Below are positions 14,537 to 22,658 of a stretch of DNA of 33,925 nucleotides, one piece after another. Numbering within the stretch: position 1 is the first letter of the stretch; each line of letters starts with the position of its first letter. The translations under genes were made by a program, and so were the position numbers. The stretch spans positions 1-33,925 of the forward strand of contig CAJXYU010000011.1 in NCBI GenBank assembly GCA_913063155.1. Reading direction: 5' to 3'. This DNA comes from an uncultured Desulfovibrio sp. (lineage in GTDB: Bacteria; Desulfobacterota; Desulfovibrionia; Desulfovibrionales; Desulfovibrionaceae). The notes below the pieces were generated by a model, which had not been told where the DNA came from, did no database searches, and was given only the letters and a program-made list of their open reading frames with translations.

Positions 14537-16534
14537 CTAAAAGTTGATTTGGTAGTTGAGCGAAGCGCTTAACCCCGGTTCCAGCAGTTCTATGCTTCGG
14601 GCGTTGGCCAGGTAGTTCCGGTATTTCTTGTCGAAGATGTTGTCCACGGTCAGGGATATTTCATGCCGGGTTTTGGCCCAATCGAAACCGTAGCCGGTGG
14701 CGGCATTGACAGTGAGCCAGCCATCCGTGCGGTCGATGCCGTCCGGAACTTCGCTCTGACGCAGGGCCCAAGGGGTTTCCAGCCGGGCCCAAAATCCGTT
14801 GTCGGCTTCGTACCTGATGCCAGCAAGGCCGTTGATGGGGGCAACGGAGCGCAGTGCTTCGTCGTTTTTTTCGTCCCGGCCGTTGGCCAGAGCCACGTTG
14901 CCGTAGAGGCGCCAATCCTGGGCAAAACGCCAGTCCGCATCCAGCTCCAGGCCATAGATGCGCGCTTCTCCTACGTTTTCCATCATGTAGGTGGTTGGAG
15001 ATTGGAGTTTTTCCTCAATGTAGTCGGTGATGAAGTTGGCGTATGCAGCGGCTTTGGTACTGAGAGCCGTCGTGTTGTAGTGCAGGCCGTACTCGAAGTA
15101 ATAGGATTTTTCGGGGTCCAGGTCCGGGTTGCCTTCCGAGGTGACGCCGCCGCCCAGGTTGATGTTCTTGAAACGCTCCAGGATATCTGCGGCTCGGTAG
15201 CTGCTGGCGGCGATGATAGTGTGCGACCAGTGCTCTGCCGGTTGCCAGGTGAGGCCCGCGTGAATATTCCAGCCGACGTCTTCGGCGGAGCCTTCGTCGT
15301 AATTGGCATTGGCCTTGTTGTCGATTTCAATGCGATCCAGCCGAGCGCCCAGGTTCAGGGTGAATTGGTCGGTGAGCTTCCAGTCGTCTTCGGCAAAAAC
15401 GCCCATGGAGAGTTGGGTGGTGTTGGGCGTGGGGTTGTCCTCTATGGTACCGCCTGCAACCAGGAATCGTGTACGCTTGGAGGTCATGTGCCAGTTCCAG
15501 ATGTCGGCCCCTGCCACAAGGGAGTGGGGTCCTAATTCAAGTTCACTCTGGAGCTTCGCGCCTAATGTTTCGTGGTCGGCAATGGGCCGGATGGCCGAGA
15601 TGGCTGCAGCCGGGTTGTCGATGCGAACCCTGCGATCGTTTTTCATGTAGTAAACATTGAGCAGGACTTGCTTGAGCATCTCCGAATCAGGAGCATAGGT
15701 GGTATTAATGCTTACCAGGGTGTTTTTTGATCTGGGGTAGGTGATGGGCGCTGTTTGGGGCATGGTGCCGGATCCGCCGGGGATGCCCACGTCATTGGCC
15801 TCTAAGTTCATGAGTTGAAATTCGGTTTTCCAGAGGTCGGTCCAGCGCAGTCCTCCGGCCAGCCTCAGATACGTGTCTTCGAACTGGCTGTTGGAAATTT
15901 TCGTGTCATCGCCTCCATGGAAATCGTTATGGTCGCGCAGGCCGCCTGAGATTTGCATCCAGAAGTTTTCATCGCTGAGATTGGCGCGCAGGTATTCGTC
16001 CCCTCCCTGTGGGTTTGTGGACCAGGAACCGATGAATTCGCCGTCCAGTTCGGTTTCGGAGGCAAAGCTGCCTTTTTTGGTGATGATGTTGATAACACCG
16101 CCTGTGGATCCCGATCCGTACAGGGAACTTACAGGTCCTTTGAGCACTTCGATGCGTTCGATGTCCATGGGATTGATGAAGCCGAGTCGGGCATTTATCT
16201 CAGTGGCGGTGTTCAGCCGCATGCCGTCGATGAGCACCACCACTGACGATCCGGTCAGCCCTCTGATGCTGATGTCCTGTCCCCAGGGGGAGTCTCCGGT
16301 CTTGGTCAGACCGGAAATTCGTGACAGGGAGTCGGCCACACTGGCCTTGGGCGCCAGAAGAATTTCCTCCTTTTCCACCACGCCAGTGCCGCCCGGGGTC
16401 TGGGACTGGGCGCTGTCCGTACCCCGGGCGGAGACGATGACTTCGTCCAAGGTGATTTCCTCCGCTTGGGCCCACCCCGCGCCCAACGTAGCCAGCAGTG
16501 CGGCCAGCAGCAGGGGATACAATCGCCGTTTCAT
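14537..16534 (-). CDS. TonB-dependent outer-membrane receptor
   Basis: A 665-residue protein. The signal peptide is residues 1-24 (cut after AQA). The TonB box DEVIVSA is at about 30-36. The plug domain covers about 45-155, with the typical LSRISGLTK, ISIRGLTGSSVVVLIDGMRL and IERIEVLKGPVSSLYGSG segments. A 22-strand-type barrel follows and ends in a C-terminal Phe (YQINF). It imports a bulky ligand, most often an iron-siderophore, heme, cobalamin or metal complex, using TonB/ExbBD energy; those energy genes are not in the window. The PchR-like regulator and Fur-like sites upstream favour a ferric siderophore or other iron complex. Size and plug resemble the FepA/CirA/colicin I receptor group. 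Confidence 0.9.
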   Translation of the reverse strand: MKRRLYPLLLAALLATLGAGWAQAEEITLDEVIVSARGTDSAQSQTPGGTGVVEKEEILLAPKASVADSLSRISGLTKTGDSPWGQDISIRGLTGSSVVVLIDGMRLNTATEINARLGFINPMDIERIEVLKGPVSSLYGSGSTGGVINIITKKGSFASETELDGEFIGSWSTNPQGGDEYLRANLSDENFWMQISGGLRDHNDFHGGDDTKISNSQFEDTYLRLAGGLRWTDLWKTEFQLMNLEANDVGIPGGSGTMPQTAPITYPRSKNTLVSINTTYAPDSEMLKQVLLNVYYMKNDRRVRIDNPAAAISAIRPIADHETLGAKLQSELELGPHSLVAGADIWNWHMTSKRTRFLVAGGTIEDNPTPNTTQLSMGVFAEDDWKLTDQFTLNLGARLDRIEIDNKANANYDEGSAEDVGWNIHAGLTWQPAEHWSHTIIAASSYRAADILERFKNINLGGGVTSEGNPDLDPEKSYYFEYGLHYNTTALSTKAAAYANFITDYIEEKLQSPTTYMMENVGEARIYGLELDADWRFAQDWRLYGNVALANGRDEKNDEALRSVAPINGLAGIRYEADNGFWARLETPWALRQSEVPDGIDRTDGWLTVNAATGYGFDWAKTRHEISLTVDNIFDKKYRNYLANARSIELLEPGLSASLNYQINF

Positions 16535-16556
16535 GTTTCTCTCCTTCTTTTTTATG

Positions 16557-17432
16557 TTATGCGATCTCCGGCTGGCCCAGCGCTACAAGCGCATCCCATC
16601 CCGGCCATTGCAGGCGACCGTCGTTTTCAGCCATTTCGGCGAACCAGGGAATGCCTTCCACCACGGGAATGATGGATCCGGAATCCGCCAAATAGGATTG
16701 GTATTCGTTGGAAAGCAGATAAGTCAGGAAACGCATGGAGTCCGGGACAGCGTCCGCGCGGACCGTCGCCACCAAGGGCACGGGCCAGGCTCCGGAGCGG
16801 GGCCAGACCATGCGGCCGTTGCCCTTCCGGTAGGTTCTGCTGAAGGCGGGGATGCTTACTCCGGCCAGGAACTCGCCTTCATCAACGCGTTTGTTGATGT
16901 CCAGCGGCGTGTAGGACGTGTCTTTTCCGGCAATGGCGGCCGCAGCGCGTTCGCCGTAGCCAGCGGTCATCATGACGTCGAACAGGTCGGGAAGAGGAGT
17001 GTCGTGAGGCGGAATGGCAATGGCATTGCACAGTTCCGGGCGGCAGAGGTCCTCCCAATCCTCGATGGGGGGGGAAATGTTTTTCGCCGCTGCAATGACA
17101 AAGGGGACAAAGCCGATGACACGGAAATGGCGAGAGGGCTCCGCCATACCCTGCGCAGTCAGTTCCCTGCGCATGGGCGGCAGGGTGTCGGGCAGCACGG
17201 CCAGTTTGCCCGAAGCCTGGTATTTGAGCAGGTTGCGGACGTACTGTGGATAGGCGCACAGGGTCAGTCCCGGGACTTCGCCGTCCAGACCGAATTCTTT
17301 GGCAAAGTCCAGCATTTCCTGGTGGGTCTGGGGTGGGATCAGATCCAGGGCCAGATTCAGGCGGGACAGATCCTGCACGGTTTTGCGAAGTATGTTGGGC
17401 GCAATGGCCAAGTAGATGGAATCGGGGGTCAT
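16557..17432 (-). CDS. Substrate-binding-like protein without a signal peptide
   Basis: A 291-residue protein with the fold pattern of periplasmic iron(III)-type binding proteins (FIYLAIAP-like first strand; GEFLAGVSIPAF, then YRKGNGRMVWPRSGAWPVPL and a helix MRFLTYLLSNEYQSYL). It starts directly with that strand at ATG 17432, which overlaps the ATPase stop by one base, and there is no export signal. It should therefore stay in the cytoplasm, which is odd for this fold. It could be a ligand sensor or an intracellular carrier working with the ATPase and GTPase encoded just before it. It is followed 22 bases later by the TonB receptor. Confidence 0.7.
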   Translation of the reverse strand: MTPDSIYLAIAPNILRKTVQDLSRLNLALDLIPPQTHQEMLDFAKEFGLDGEVPGLTLCAYPQYVRNLLKYQASGKLAVLPDTLPPMRRELTAQGMAEPSRHFRVIGFVPFVIAAAKNISPPIEDWEDLCRPELCNAIAIPPHDTPLPDLFDVMMTAGYGERAAAAIAGKDTSYTPLDINKRVDEGEFLAGVSIPAFSRTYRKGNGRMVWPRSGAWPVPLVATVRADAVPDSMRFLTYLLSNEYQSYLADSGSIIPVVEGIPWFAEMAENDGRLQWPGWDALVALGQPEIA

Positions 17433-18187
17433 TATGTCTCCTCCTGCATTTCCAGGGTCCGACCCATGCGCAGATCCTCCCGGGCCCGCATGAGTATGTC
17501 GTCCATGTGCTTGAGGTTTTCGGCGTGGCGCCGTTCATTTTTCGTGGCGTACAGCAAGGCGGTCATGGCGCCGTTGCGCATGACCAGCCTGGTGTTGTTC
17601 ATGAGAATGAGCACCGGATCGTGGGTGGCCGAGATGACTATTTTGTTGTGTCCGGCCAAGACTTCCAATGCCTTGAATTTGTGGATGCCCGCGTTTTCCA
17701 CCTCGTCGATGAGCACGATGGGCGTGTCCGAAAGCAGCGCGATATCCGCGATCATGAGGGCGCGGGACTGGCCGCCGCTGAGCACCTGCAGGGACATTTC
17801 CTGCGAAACCGATTCGCCGCACAGGCTGTTGGTCATTTTCATGAGTGGCGCCATGAGCGAGCCACCGTCTCGGCCTTTGCTTTCGGCATGCAGAAGGATG
17901 AATTGCTCTACGCTGGCGTCCATGACGAAGTTGGTCTTTTGGGACAGGGTGGCCACCATGCCCGAAGGGGCTTTGGTAAGCGGCTCCCCGTTGATGAGAA
18001 TGGTCCGGCCCGAGCGGGTGTCGCCACAGGCGGCCTGTTCGATGTCTGAGAGTAGTTCGCTTTTGCCCGATCCGGTGGGGCCTACCAGGGCCAGAGAGTC
18101 GCCGGGGCGCAGATCCACTCGCTCGGAAGGCTCGGGGTTGCCCTGCTTGTCGTGTCCGGCCAGGATGGTGACGGTTTCGATGATCAT
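17432..18187 (-). CDS. ABC-like ATPase without a cognate permease
   Basis: A 251-residue ATP-binding protein with Walker A GPTGSGKSE, signature LSGGQSRALM, Walker B IVLIDEVENAG and a switch His in ISATHDP. The residue after the Walker A lysine-serine and the ENAG after Walker B differ from usual transport ATPases. No membrane partner is adjacent. It is tightly coupled to the GTPase (four-base overlap) and to the cytoplasmic binding-like protein (one-base overlap). The trio may form a soluble metal- or ligand-handling complex. A transporter ATPase using a permease elsewhere is the alternative. Confidence 0.75.
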   Translation of the reverse strand: MIIETVTILAGHDKQGNPEPSERVDLRPGDSLALVGPTGSGKSELLSDIEQAACGDTRSGRTILINGEPLTKAPSGMVATLSQKTNFVMDASVEQFILLHAESKGRDGGSLMAPLMKMTNSLCGESVSQEMSLQVLSGGQSRALMIADIALLSDTPIVLIDEVENAGIHKFKALEVLAGHNKIVISATHDPVLILMNNTRLVMRNGAMTALLYATKNERRHAENLKHMDDILMRAREDLRMGRTLEMQEET

Positions 18188-18885
18188 GCTGCGTTTTCCT
18201 CAAGCAGAAGTTTTTCCACATTGCCGGACTGGAATCGTTTTCCGATTCTGGTTTCGCCGGTACAGTAGGAGCAGATGGATGCGGGCATGGAGTAGCGGAG
18301 ACTGAGTCCCTCCAGGGCGTTGGCTTCAGGCCAGGTCTCGCTGATGCGTCTGAGGTGCAGGACGCCCGTGCCGGTGAGGCCGTTGACGTGGACGATGCGG
18401 GCGGTCTTGTTGACCTGGGAAATGCGGTGGGCAAAAACCTCTTTTTCGGCTTGGGAGACGATGTCGCTTTTGGTGACCACCACCACGTCGGCCAGGATCA
18501 GGGCCGGGCCCATTTTGCGTGGTGCCTCCATGCCGCCCAGGTTGTCGATGATCGTGATGGCCGGGACACCTTTGACGTGGGGGGCGCAGCGATAACAGAG
18601 CCCGGCGGTCTCCACGAATAGGAAGTCGACTTCCTGTTTTTTGCCCCAGGCGCAGGCCTCTTCCAGGTTGGAAACAAAGTAGTGGTCCGGGCAGAGATAA
18701 TCGGACAGCCCCTGGATAGCGGGAATGCCCAGTCGTTCGCGGTATATTTGATCGTCCGTGGTGCCCAGGGTGTCGAATTTGACCGCTGCGGACCGTTTTC
18801 CGTCCTTGTCAAGCTGGCGGATTAAATGCAGGGTCACGGCGGTTTTTCCCGCACTGGGCGCTCCCGCAATGGTGACAAGTTTCAC
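18184..18885 (-). CDS. SIMIBI-class GTPase (HypB/UreG/CobW-like) with cysteine motifs
   Basis: A 233-residue protein starting at GTG 18885, with AAGGAG seven bases upstream; a longer open frame exists but lacks a ribosome site. The P-loop is GAPSAGKTA (8-16). A DFLFVETAGLC strand marks the Walker B or switch region, and VVTKSD serves as the base-recognition motif. Two cysteine pairs, CYRC and CSYC, could bind a metal or Fe-S cluster. Relatives load nickel, cobalt or other metals into target proteins. It is the first gene of the seven-gene operon and is followed without gap by the ATPase. The target is not known. Confidence 0.75.
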   Translation of the reverse strand: MKLVTIAGAPSAGKTAVTLHLIRQLDKDGKRSAAVKFDTLGTTDDQIYRERLGIPAIQGLSDYLCPDHYFVSNLEEACAWGKKQEVDFLFVETAGLCYRCAPHVKGVPAITIIDNLGGMEAPRKMGPALILADVVVVTKSDIVSQAEKEVFAHRISQVNKTARIVHVNGLTGTGVLHLRRISETWPEANALEGLSLRYSMPASICSYCTGETRIGKRFQSGNVEKLLLEENAA

Positions 18886-18900
18886 TGGCGACTCCTTTTT

Positions 18901-18935
18901 TTGAGAATGAGTTTCTTTTTCAGTGGAAAAGTCAA
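18901..18935 (-). promoter_or_regulatory. Degenerate Fur-like site and -35 before the GTPase operon
   Basis: TTGAGAATGAGTTTCTT (18901-18917) matches the TTGAnAATGnnnTTCAA pattern except for the last two bases. On the minus strand, TTGACT (18935-18930) could be a -35 element, with a poor -10 near CATTCT that overlaps the site. The whole lies within 50 bases of the GTG start, as expected for a repressed promoter. The rest of the 131-base gap is unremarkable. Confidence 0.4.
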
Positions 18936-19016
18936 GAAAATCCCGGAACAGCATCACCGGGACAATGGAGAAGTAGCCTGTAAGGGGAGGACGGACCACC
19001 CGAAGCCGTTTGAATT

Positions 19017-20006
19017 TCACCCGCAGCGGGTGGATGGGCATCCGGCCAGCGAACCGGAGAAGAACACGTTGTCCTTGCGGTAGCGGGAAGGGGTGACCCC
19101 GTGATGTGCCTTGAAGGCCGCGCTGAAGTGGCTGATGTTGGTATAGCCCACGCTGCTGGCCACCTCGCTGATGGAGTCCGTGCTTTCCAGTAACCGCTTT
19201 CGGGCCAGTTCCACACGGTAGGTACGAAAATAGCCGTACACGGTCTGGCCGAACAGGGCCTTGAATCCGCTTTTGAGCTTGGTTTCGTTCAGGCCGACGG
19301 TAAGGGCCAGTTCCTTGAGGCTGGGTGGATCTTCCAAGTTGGCTGTCAGCAGTTCCTTAGCCTTTTTTAGGCATTCGATCTCATAGGTGTTGAGTATGGT
19401 GCGGCATTGCATTGGCGCATGCCCGGCAAGCACATGGGAGAGGAGTTCAAGGGTCTTGCTTTTGAGGTATAGAGTTCGGGCGGCCTGCGTGTATGGGCAG
19501 TGCGCCAGCTGTGACGCCGCCACAAATTGTTCCGGGGTCATCCTCCGGCTGTCACACGGGGCCTGCTCGTTTTTTCTGTCCATCACTTGTCGAACCACAT
19601 GGGGCAGGTGAATTGTTTCATCGGGCAGCGCTACCCCTAGGAAGCTGGGTTGCAAGACGATGTCCAGCCACTTGTGGGACTGGTTGGCAGACAGGGCGAT
19701 CTTGCCGGATGTGGCTGGAAAGTGTCGCATTTCAATGCTGCCCTTGTGACGCACAAAATCTTCCTGTCCTCGGGCGCTGGAAATGCTTTCGCCTTCTAGG
19801 ATGAAGCTGAAGCGCAGCACCGGCAGATTAAAGCTGATGCGGTAGCTTTGTTGTTTGCGCGTACTGCATTCCCAGAAACAGACGGCCATGTCGGGCCGAA
19901 GTCGTAATGCGGTGACCGGTGCATATAGGTCGGTCGCGAGGAAAGCGTTGTCGGCGTCGACAGCAACGGATTTGCCTTGCGGCAGGGACACAACTTCCAT
20001 ACGCAT
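19017..20006 (-). CDS. AraC-family regulator, PchR/YbtA-like
   Basis: A 329-residue transcription regulator. ATG 20006 is chosen because GGGG lies six bases upstream; a GTG at 20018 would have its ribosome site too close. The N-terminal 200 residues form a ligand-sensing domain of the PchR type. The C-terminal AraC domain has both helix-turn-helix units: LKELALTVGLNETKLKSGFKALFG, in two parts, and then ISEVASSVGYTNISHFSAAF. PchR and YbtA bind ferric siderophores and switch on receptor and uptake genes. It lies just upstream of, and in the same direction as, the GTPase-to-TonB operon, so it probably activates that operon when the imported ligand is present. Its own promoter carries a Fur-like operator. 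Confidence 0.85.
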   Translation of the reverse strand: MRMEVVSLPQGKSVAVDADNAFLATDLYAPVTALRLRPDMAVCFWECSTRKQQSYRISFNLPVLRFSFILEGESISSARGQEDFVRHKGSIEMRHFPATSGKIALSANQSHKWLDIVLQPSFLGVALPDETIHLPHVVRQVMDRKNEQAPCDSRRMTPEQFVAASQLAHCPYTQAARTLYLKSKTLELLSHVLAGHAPMQCRTILNTYEIECLKKAKELLTANLEDPPSLKELALTVGLNETKLKSGFKALFGQTVYGYFRTYRVELARKRLLESTDSISEVASSVGYTNISHFSAAFKAHHGVTPSRYRKDNVFFSGSLAGCPSTRCG

Positions 20007-20081
20007 ATGATTCCCCACCCCTTCTTGAGGAAAAATATCGCCACGCTGAGGTACGTTAGGTGACGTTCTGTATTTTGATGA

Positions 20082-20110
20082 TATTTATTGAAAATGAAAT
20101 TCAAAGTCAA
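20082..20110 (-). promoter_or_regulatory. AraC promoter with Fur-like operator as its spacer
   Basis: On the minus strand, TTGACT (20110-20105) is followed by exactly 17 bases and then TAAATA (20087-20082). The 17 bases are the palindrome whose plus-strand form is TTGAAAATGAAATTCAA. An operator filling the spacer between -35 and -10 is a classic repressor arrangement. This is the best-supported regulatory site of the window. Identity of the repressor as Fur is inferred. Confidence 0.65.
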
Positions 20111-20459
20111 GCGTGGTCGCCAATATGAATTGGGTGTTGCAGGTATATGTTTGGGTGTTCGTCCGAGGAACGCGGCGTTCAAGGTGTTCCTGCCCTGTGC
20201 GCCAAGCTTGAGGCGCCGTGTGCAGGGAAACAGCAGCAACATGAAACCTTTTTAGAGCATCATCGCGTACATTCCGGAGCATTCCTTGGGAGTGCGATTT
20301 GACTCTTTCATGCACCACACACCTTATATTCGATATGGGGCAGTTTTTGTGAGATAGATCACCACAAAACAGTTTGAATGGCAAAAGCTAGAGTGAGGTC
20401 GAGCTGTTGTAGAGAGAGTTTAGCTGATTTAGTATATATCGCAGTCGGTTAGAGGTGGT
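20111..20459. other. Non-coding stretch upstream of the AraC gene
   Basis: No gene with a ribosome site or recognisable product is visible in either strand. The sequence loses GC content towards the second selC fragment. Short open frames here have no coding character. Confidence 0.5.
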
Positions 20460-20606
20460 AGCGGTTGGAAGGTGTGATTTTGATCCGCGAATATAGTATA
20501 TCTAGTTTGGCAAAAAAGGCCGCACAGCTCATGGCCGTGCGGCCTTTTCTTCTGGCGGAAGCGTATGGGAGTCGAACTTGCCCGTGAGAATTAACCGACA
20601 CACTGA
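20460..20606 (-). repeat. selC: Long direct repeat (copy A) ending in selC fragment copy 2
   Basis: This stretch is nearly identical to 27803-27951. Shared parts are, in plus-strand order, the last codons of a sigma-54 activator gene (TTGGAAGGTGTGA), a spacer, a rho-independent hairpin and the 3' end of tRNA-Sec. The tRNA part (20553-20606) holds CCA, acceptor strand, T-arm and most of the variable arm, but stops before the anticodon arm, so it is shorter than the copies at 925 and 27898. No activator gene lies to its left; only its final few codons are echoed. Confidence 0.8.
20514..20548. terminator. Bidirectional terminator beside selC fragment copy 2
   Basis: AAAAGGCCGCAC (20514-20525) pairs with GTGCGGCCTTTT (20537-20548) around an 11-base loop. 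The A- and T-runs make it work in both directions. It matches the hairpin at 27857-27891 with compensating base changes in the stem, which supports a real RNA structure. Confidence 0.8.
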
Positions 20607-20640
20607 TCTTCCTTTTTTTCTGAGGCGCTGGGAGTTGTAT

Positions 20641-20670
20641 GAAGGGCCTACGCAAAAGCGCAGGCCCTTC
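20641..20670. terminator. Strong hairpin downstream of the symporter operon
   Basis: GAAGGGCCT(A)CGC and GCG(C)AGGCCCTTC form a 13-position stem with one mismatch and an AAAA loop. It lies about 120 bases past the symporter stop codon. There is no clear T-run on either side, so it may end or protect the transcript. Nothing else is seen in 20607-20790. Confidence 0.55.
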
Positions 20671-20790
20671 TCGTGCTGTTCGAAAACTGCAGTGTCGCGC
20701 AGTGTATTTAATTAATAGTACGCAGATAGCACGTAGGGTTTCTTCTGCGCGGAACCCGTAGGGATCCAATTTCAATGGACGTGATCTTCA

Positions 20791-22218
20791 TCAGATTTTA
20801 TTCCTTTCAACCTGAAGTTCCCTGGAGGGGGTCATGGCCCGCTCAAGGATGCTCACGGCAAAGATGGTCACAAAGGAACCCAAGAGGCCCCAGACGGCAA
20901 AGGGAATGGTGGTTGAGAACTGCTTGGCGATGACACAGGTGACGATACCCACGATCATGGAGCCGAGCACGGCGTTTCGGGTGATGAAGGCCTTGTTCCT
21001 GAAGATGTAACCCAGGAAGATGGGGGCCAGCAGGCCAGCTGCGGAGAATGCGTAGGTGTACACCAGCCATTTCAGGGTTTCCGGGAACCAGATGGACATG
21101 GAGCTGGCCGTGGCCATGACGACCACGGACAGAATCCTGGACAGGGTCAGCAGCTTCTTGTCGTCCGGGTTTTCCACCATCAGCTTGGAGTAGATGTCCC
21201 GGGTGATGTTCAGGACAACAGTCTGACAGCCGCTGGAAATGGTGGAGATGATGGTTGCCACGATGAGGCCTGCGAACAATGCCAGCAGCCAGGCGGGAAG
21301 CTGGGTCAGCAGCCAGCCGGTTGCCATTTCGGATTGCAGCCCCGGGTTCATGGAGCGGATGATGCAGCCCATGGCAAAGGCCCAGATGGTGGAGATCAGT
21401 AGGGCAACGGCAGAACCGACCAAACTGATCCTGACTTGGTTCGGGTTCTTGATGGCACAGATGCGCTGGTAGTAGATCTGGTTGGTGATGCCGCCGGGCA
21501 GGGCCGAGAAAACCCAGAGCAGGACGGTGAAGCCGCCGACGCTCAGGAAGCCGTCAGGGAATTCGACATTCTCAGCTGGAACATTGGCGAGAACGGTGGA
21601 CCAGCCTCCAGCCATGTCCAGTGCCCCCACTGTCACGATGGTACAGACCACGAACATGAAGCAGGCAAAGAAGAAATCGGTCCAAGCCACGGTTTTCAGC
21701 CCGGAAGGCATGATGAAAAGAAGGCTGATGCAGGTAATGATGATCATCAGGGTGGCGGGTTCCAGGCCGGTGATGGCCGCATAGAGCTTGCCAAAGGCCA
21801 CCAGTTGGGAAGTGATCCAGCCAAAGGGGACGATCAGGGTCAGCAGGGCGGATATCAGGGCAATGCCTTTGTGCTTGCCGTAGAAGCTGGCCAGCATGTC
21901 CGGGATGGTGGAAAACCTGTTGTTCCGGAGCCATTTGGCCAGGATGGTCAGAATGAAGAAGGGAAAGACGACGATGAGACCATAGGTGACTGTGGACAGG
22001 CCCGCCTTGTAGCTCAGCCCCACCAGGGCCACCAGGATACCGCCGCCCGCAGCGCTGGCAAACTGAGTGCCGATGACAACGTAGGTCGGCAGGTCACGCC
22101 CGCCGATGGACCAGTCCTCGCTGGTGGTTTTCGAGCGATTGTTGATGATATGGGTAATCAGATAGGTGCCGCCGAGAATACACAGTGTACTTAAAGCGAT
22201 GACGAGAGTTAAACTCAT
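20791..22218 (-). CDS. Sodium:solute symporter (SSS family)
   Basis: A 475-residue inner-membrane transporter. ATG 22218 (MSLTLVIAL) is chosen over a site five codons upstream because GGGGG lies six bases before it. About 13 membrane helices are visible. Family features include the loop SIGGRDLPTYVVIGTQFASA after the first helix and the segment VATIISTISSGCQTVVLNITRDIY, which corresponds to the sodium-site helix. It probably brings in the amino- or imino-acid-like substrate oxidised by the dehydrogenase subunits encoded upstream in the same operon. The substrate cannot be told from sequence; proline-, betaine- and panthothenate-type transporters share this fold. Confidence 0.85.
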   Translation of the reverse strand: MSLTLVIALSTLCILGGTYLITHIINNRSKTTSEDWSIGGRDLPTYVVIGTQFASAAGGGILVALVGLSYKAGLSTVTYGLIVVFPFFILTILAKWLRNNRFSTIPDMLASFYGKHKGIALISALLTLIVPFGWITSQLVAFGKLYAAITGLEPATLMIIITCISLLFIMPSGLKTVAWTDFFFACFMFVVCTIVTVGALDMAGGWSTVLANVPAENVEFPDGFLSVGGFTVLLWVFSALPGGITNQIYYQRICAIKNPNQVRISLVGSAVALLISTIWAFAMGCIIRSMNPGLQSEMATGWLLTQLPAWLLALFAGLIVATIISTISSGCQTVVLNITRDIYSKLMVENPDDKKLLTLSRILSVVVMATASSMSIWFPETLKWLVYTYAFSAAGLLAPIFLGYIFRNKAFITRNAVLGSMIVGIVTCVIAKQFSTTIPFAVWGLLGSFVTIFAVSILERAMTPSRELQVERNKI

Positions 22219-22273
22219 GAGATTCCCCCACATTTAGGATTTCAAACAGGATTGCAACAGAACCGGGCCGTGA

Positions 22274-22636
22274 TTACGGATTTTTGATTGCCGCAATGAC
22301 GGAGATTTCCACCAGCAGGTCTTCCCTGGCGGCCTTCGCCTCCAAACAGGCCCGGGCCGGGGTGTGGCCCTCGGGGACCCATTTGTCCCAAACCTCGTTC
22401 ATGGCGTTGAAATCCCTGATATCCTTCAAGTACACAGTGGCGGAAAGGATGTGCTCCCTATCGCTTCCAGCCTTTATCAACAGAGCGTCCACCCGCGCCA
22501 GCATGCTTTCGGTCTGGCGGCCGATGGGCTGGCTGCCATCTTCGGCCACCTGACCACACAAGTAAACAATGTCATTGTGGATCACGATCCTGCTCATGCG
22601 GGGAGTTGTCTCCATCCGCTTGATGGCGTTCTTCAT
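22274..22636 (-). CDS. RidA/YjgF-family protein
   Basis: A 120-residue protein of the usual RidA length, with GAGAGG just before the ATG. Typical segments are [60 protein letters not shown] and the C-terminal [19 protein letters not shown], with the conserved Arg (PARACLE) that holds the substrate. RidA proteins hydrolyse reactive enamines and imines. An amine dehydrogenase makes exactly such intermediates, so its place between the dehydrogenase subunits and the symporter fits a clean-up or second-step role. Confidence 0.85.
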   Translation of the reverse strand: MKNAIKRMETTPRMSRIVIHNDIVYLCGQVAEDGSQPIGRQTESMLARVDALLIKAGSDREHILSATVYLKDIRDFNAMNEVWDKWVPEGHTPARACLEAKAAREDLLVEISVIAAIKNP

Positions 22637-22658
22637 TTTACCTCTCTCTTTTTTATGA

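Noticed and set aside
15873..18305. 810-codon plus-strand open frame
   Set aside because: It runs antisense through the TonB receptor, binding-protein and ATPase genes and shows no domain.
20449..20775. 108-residue minus-strand open frame
   Set aside because: It is translated tRNA, terminator and spacer sequence; a similar artefact appears at 27687-27875 because of the direct repeat.
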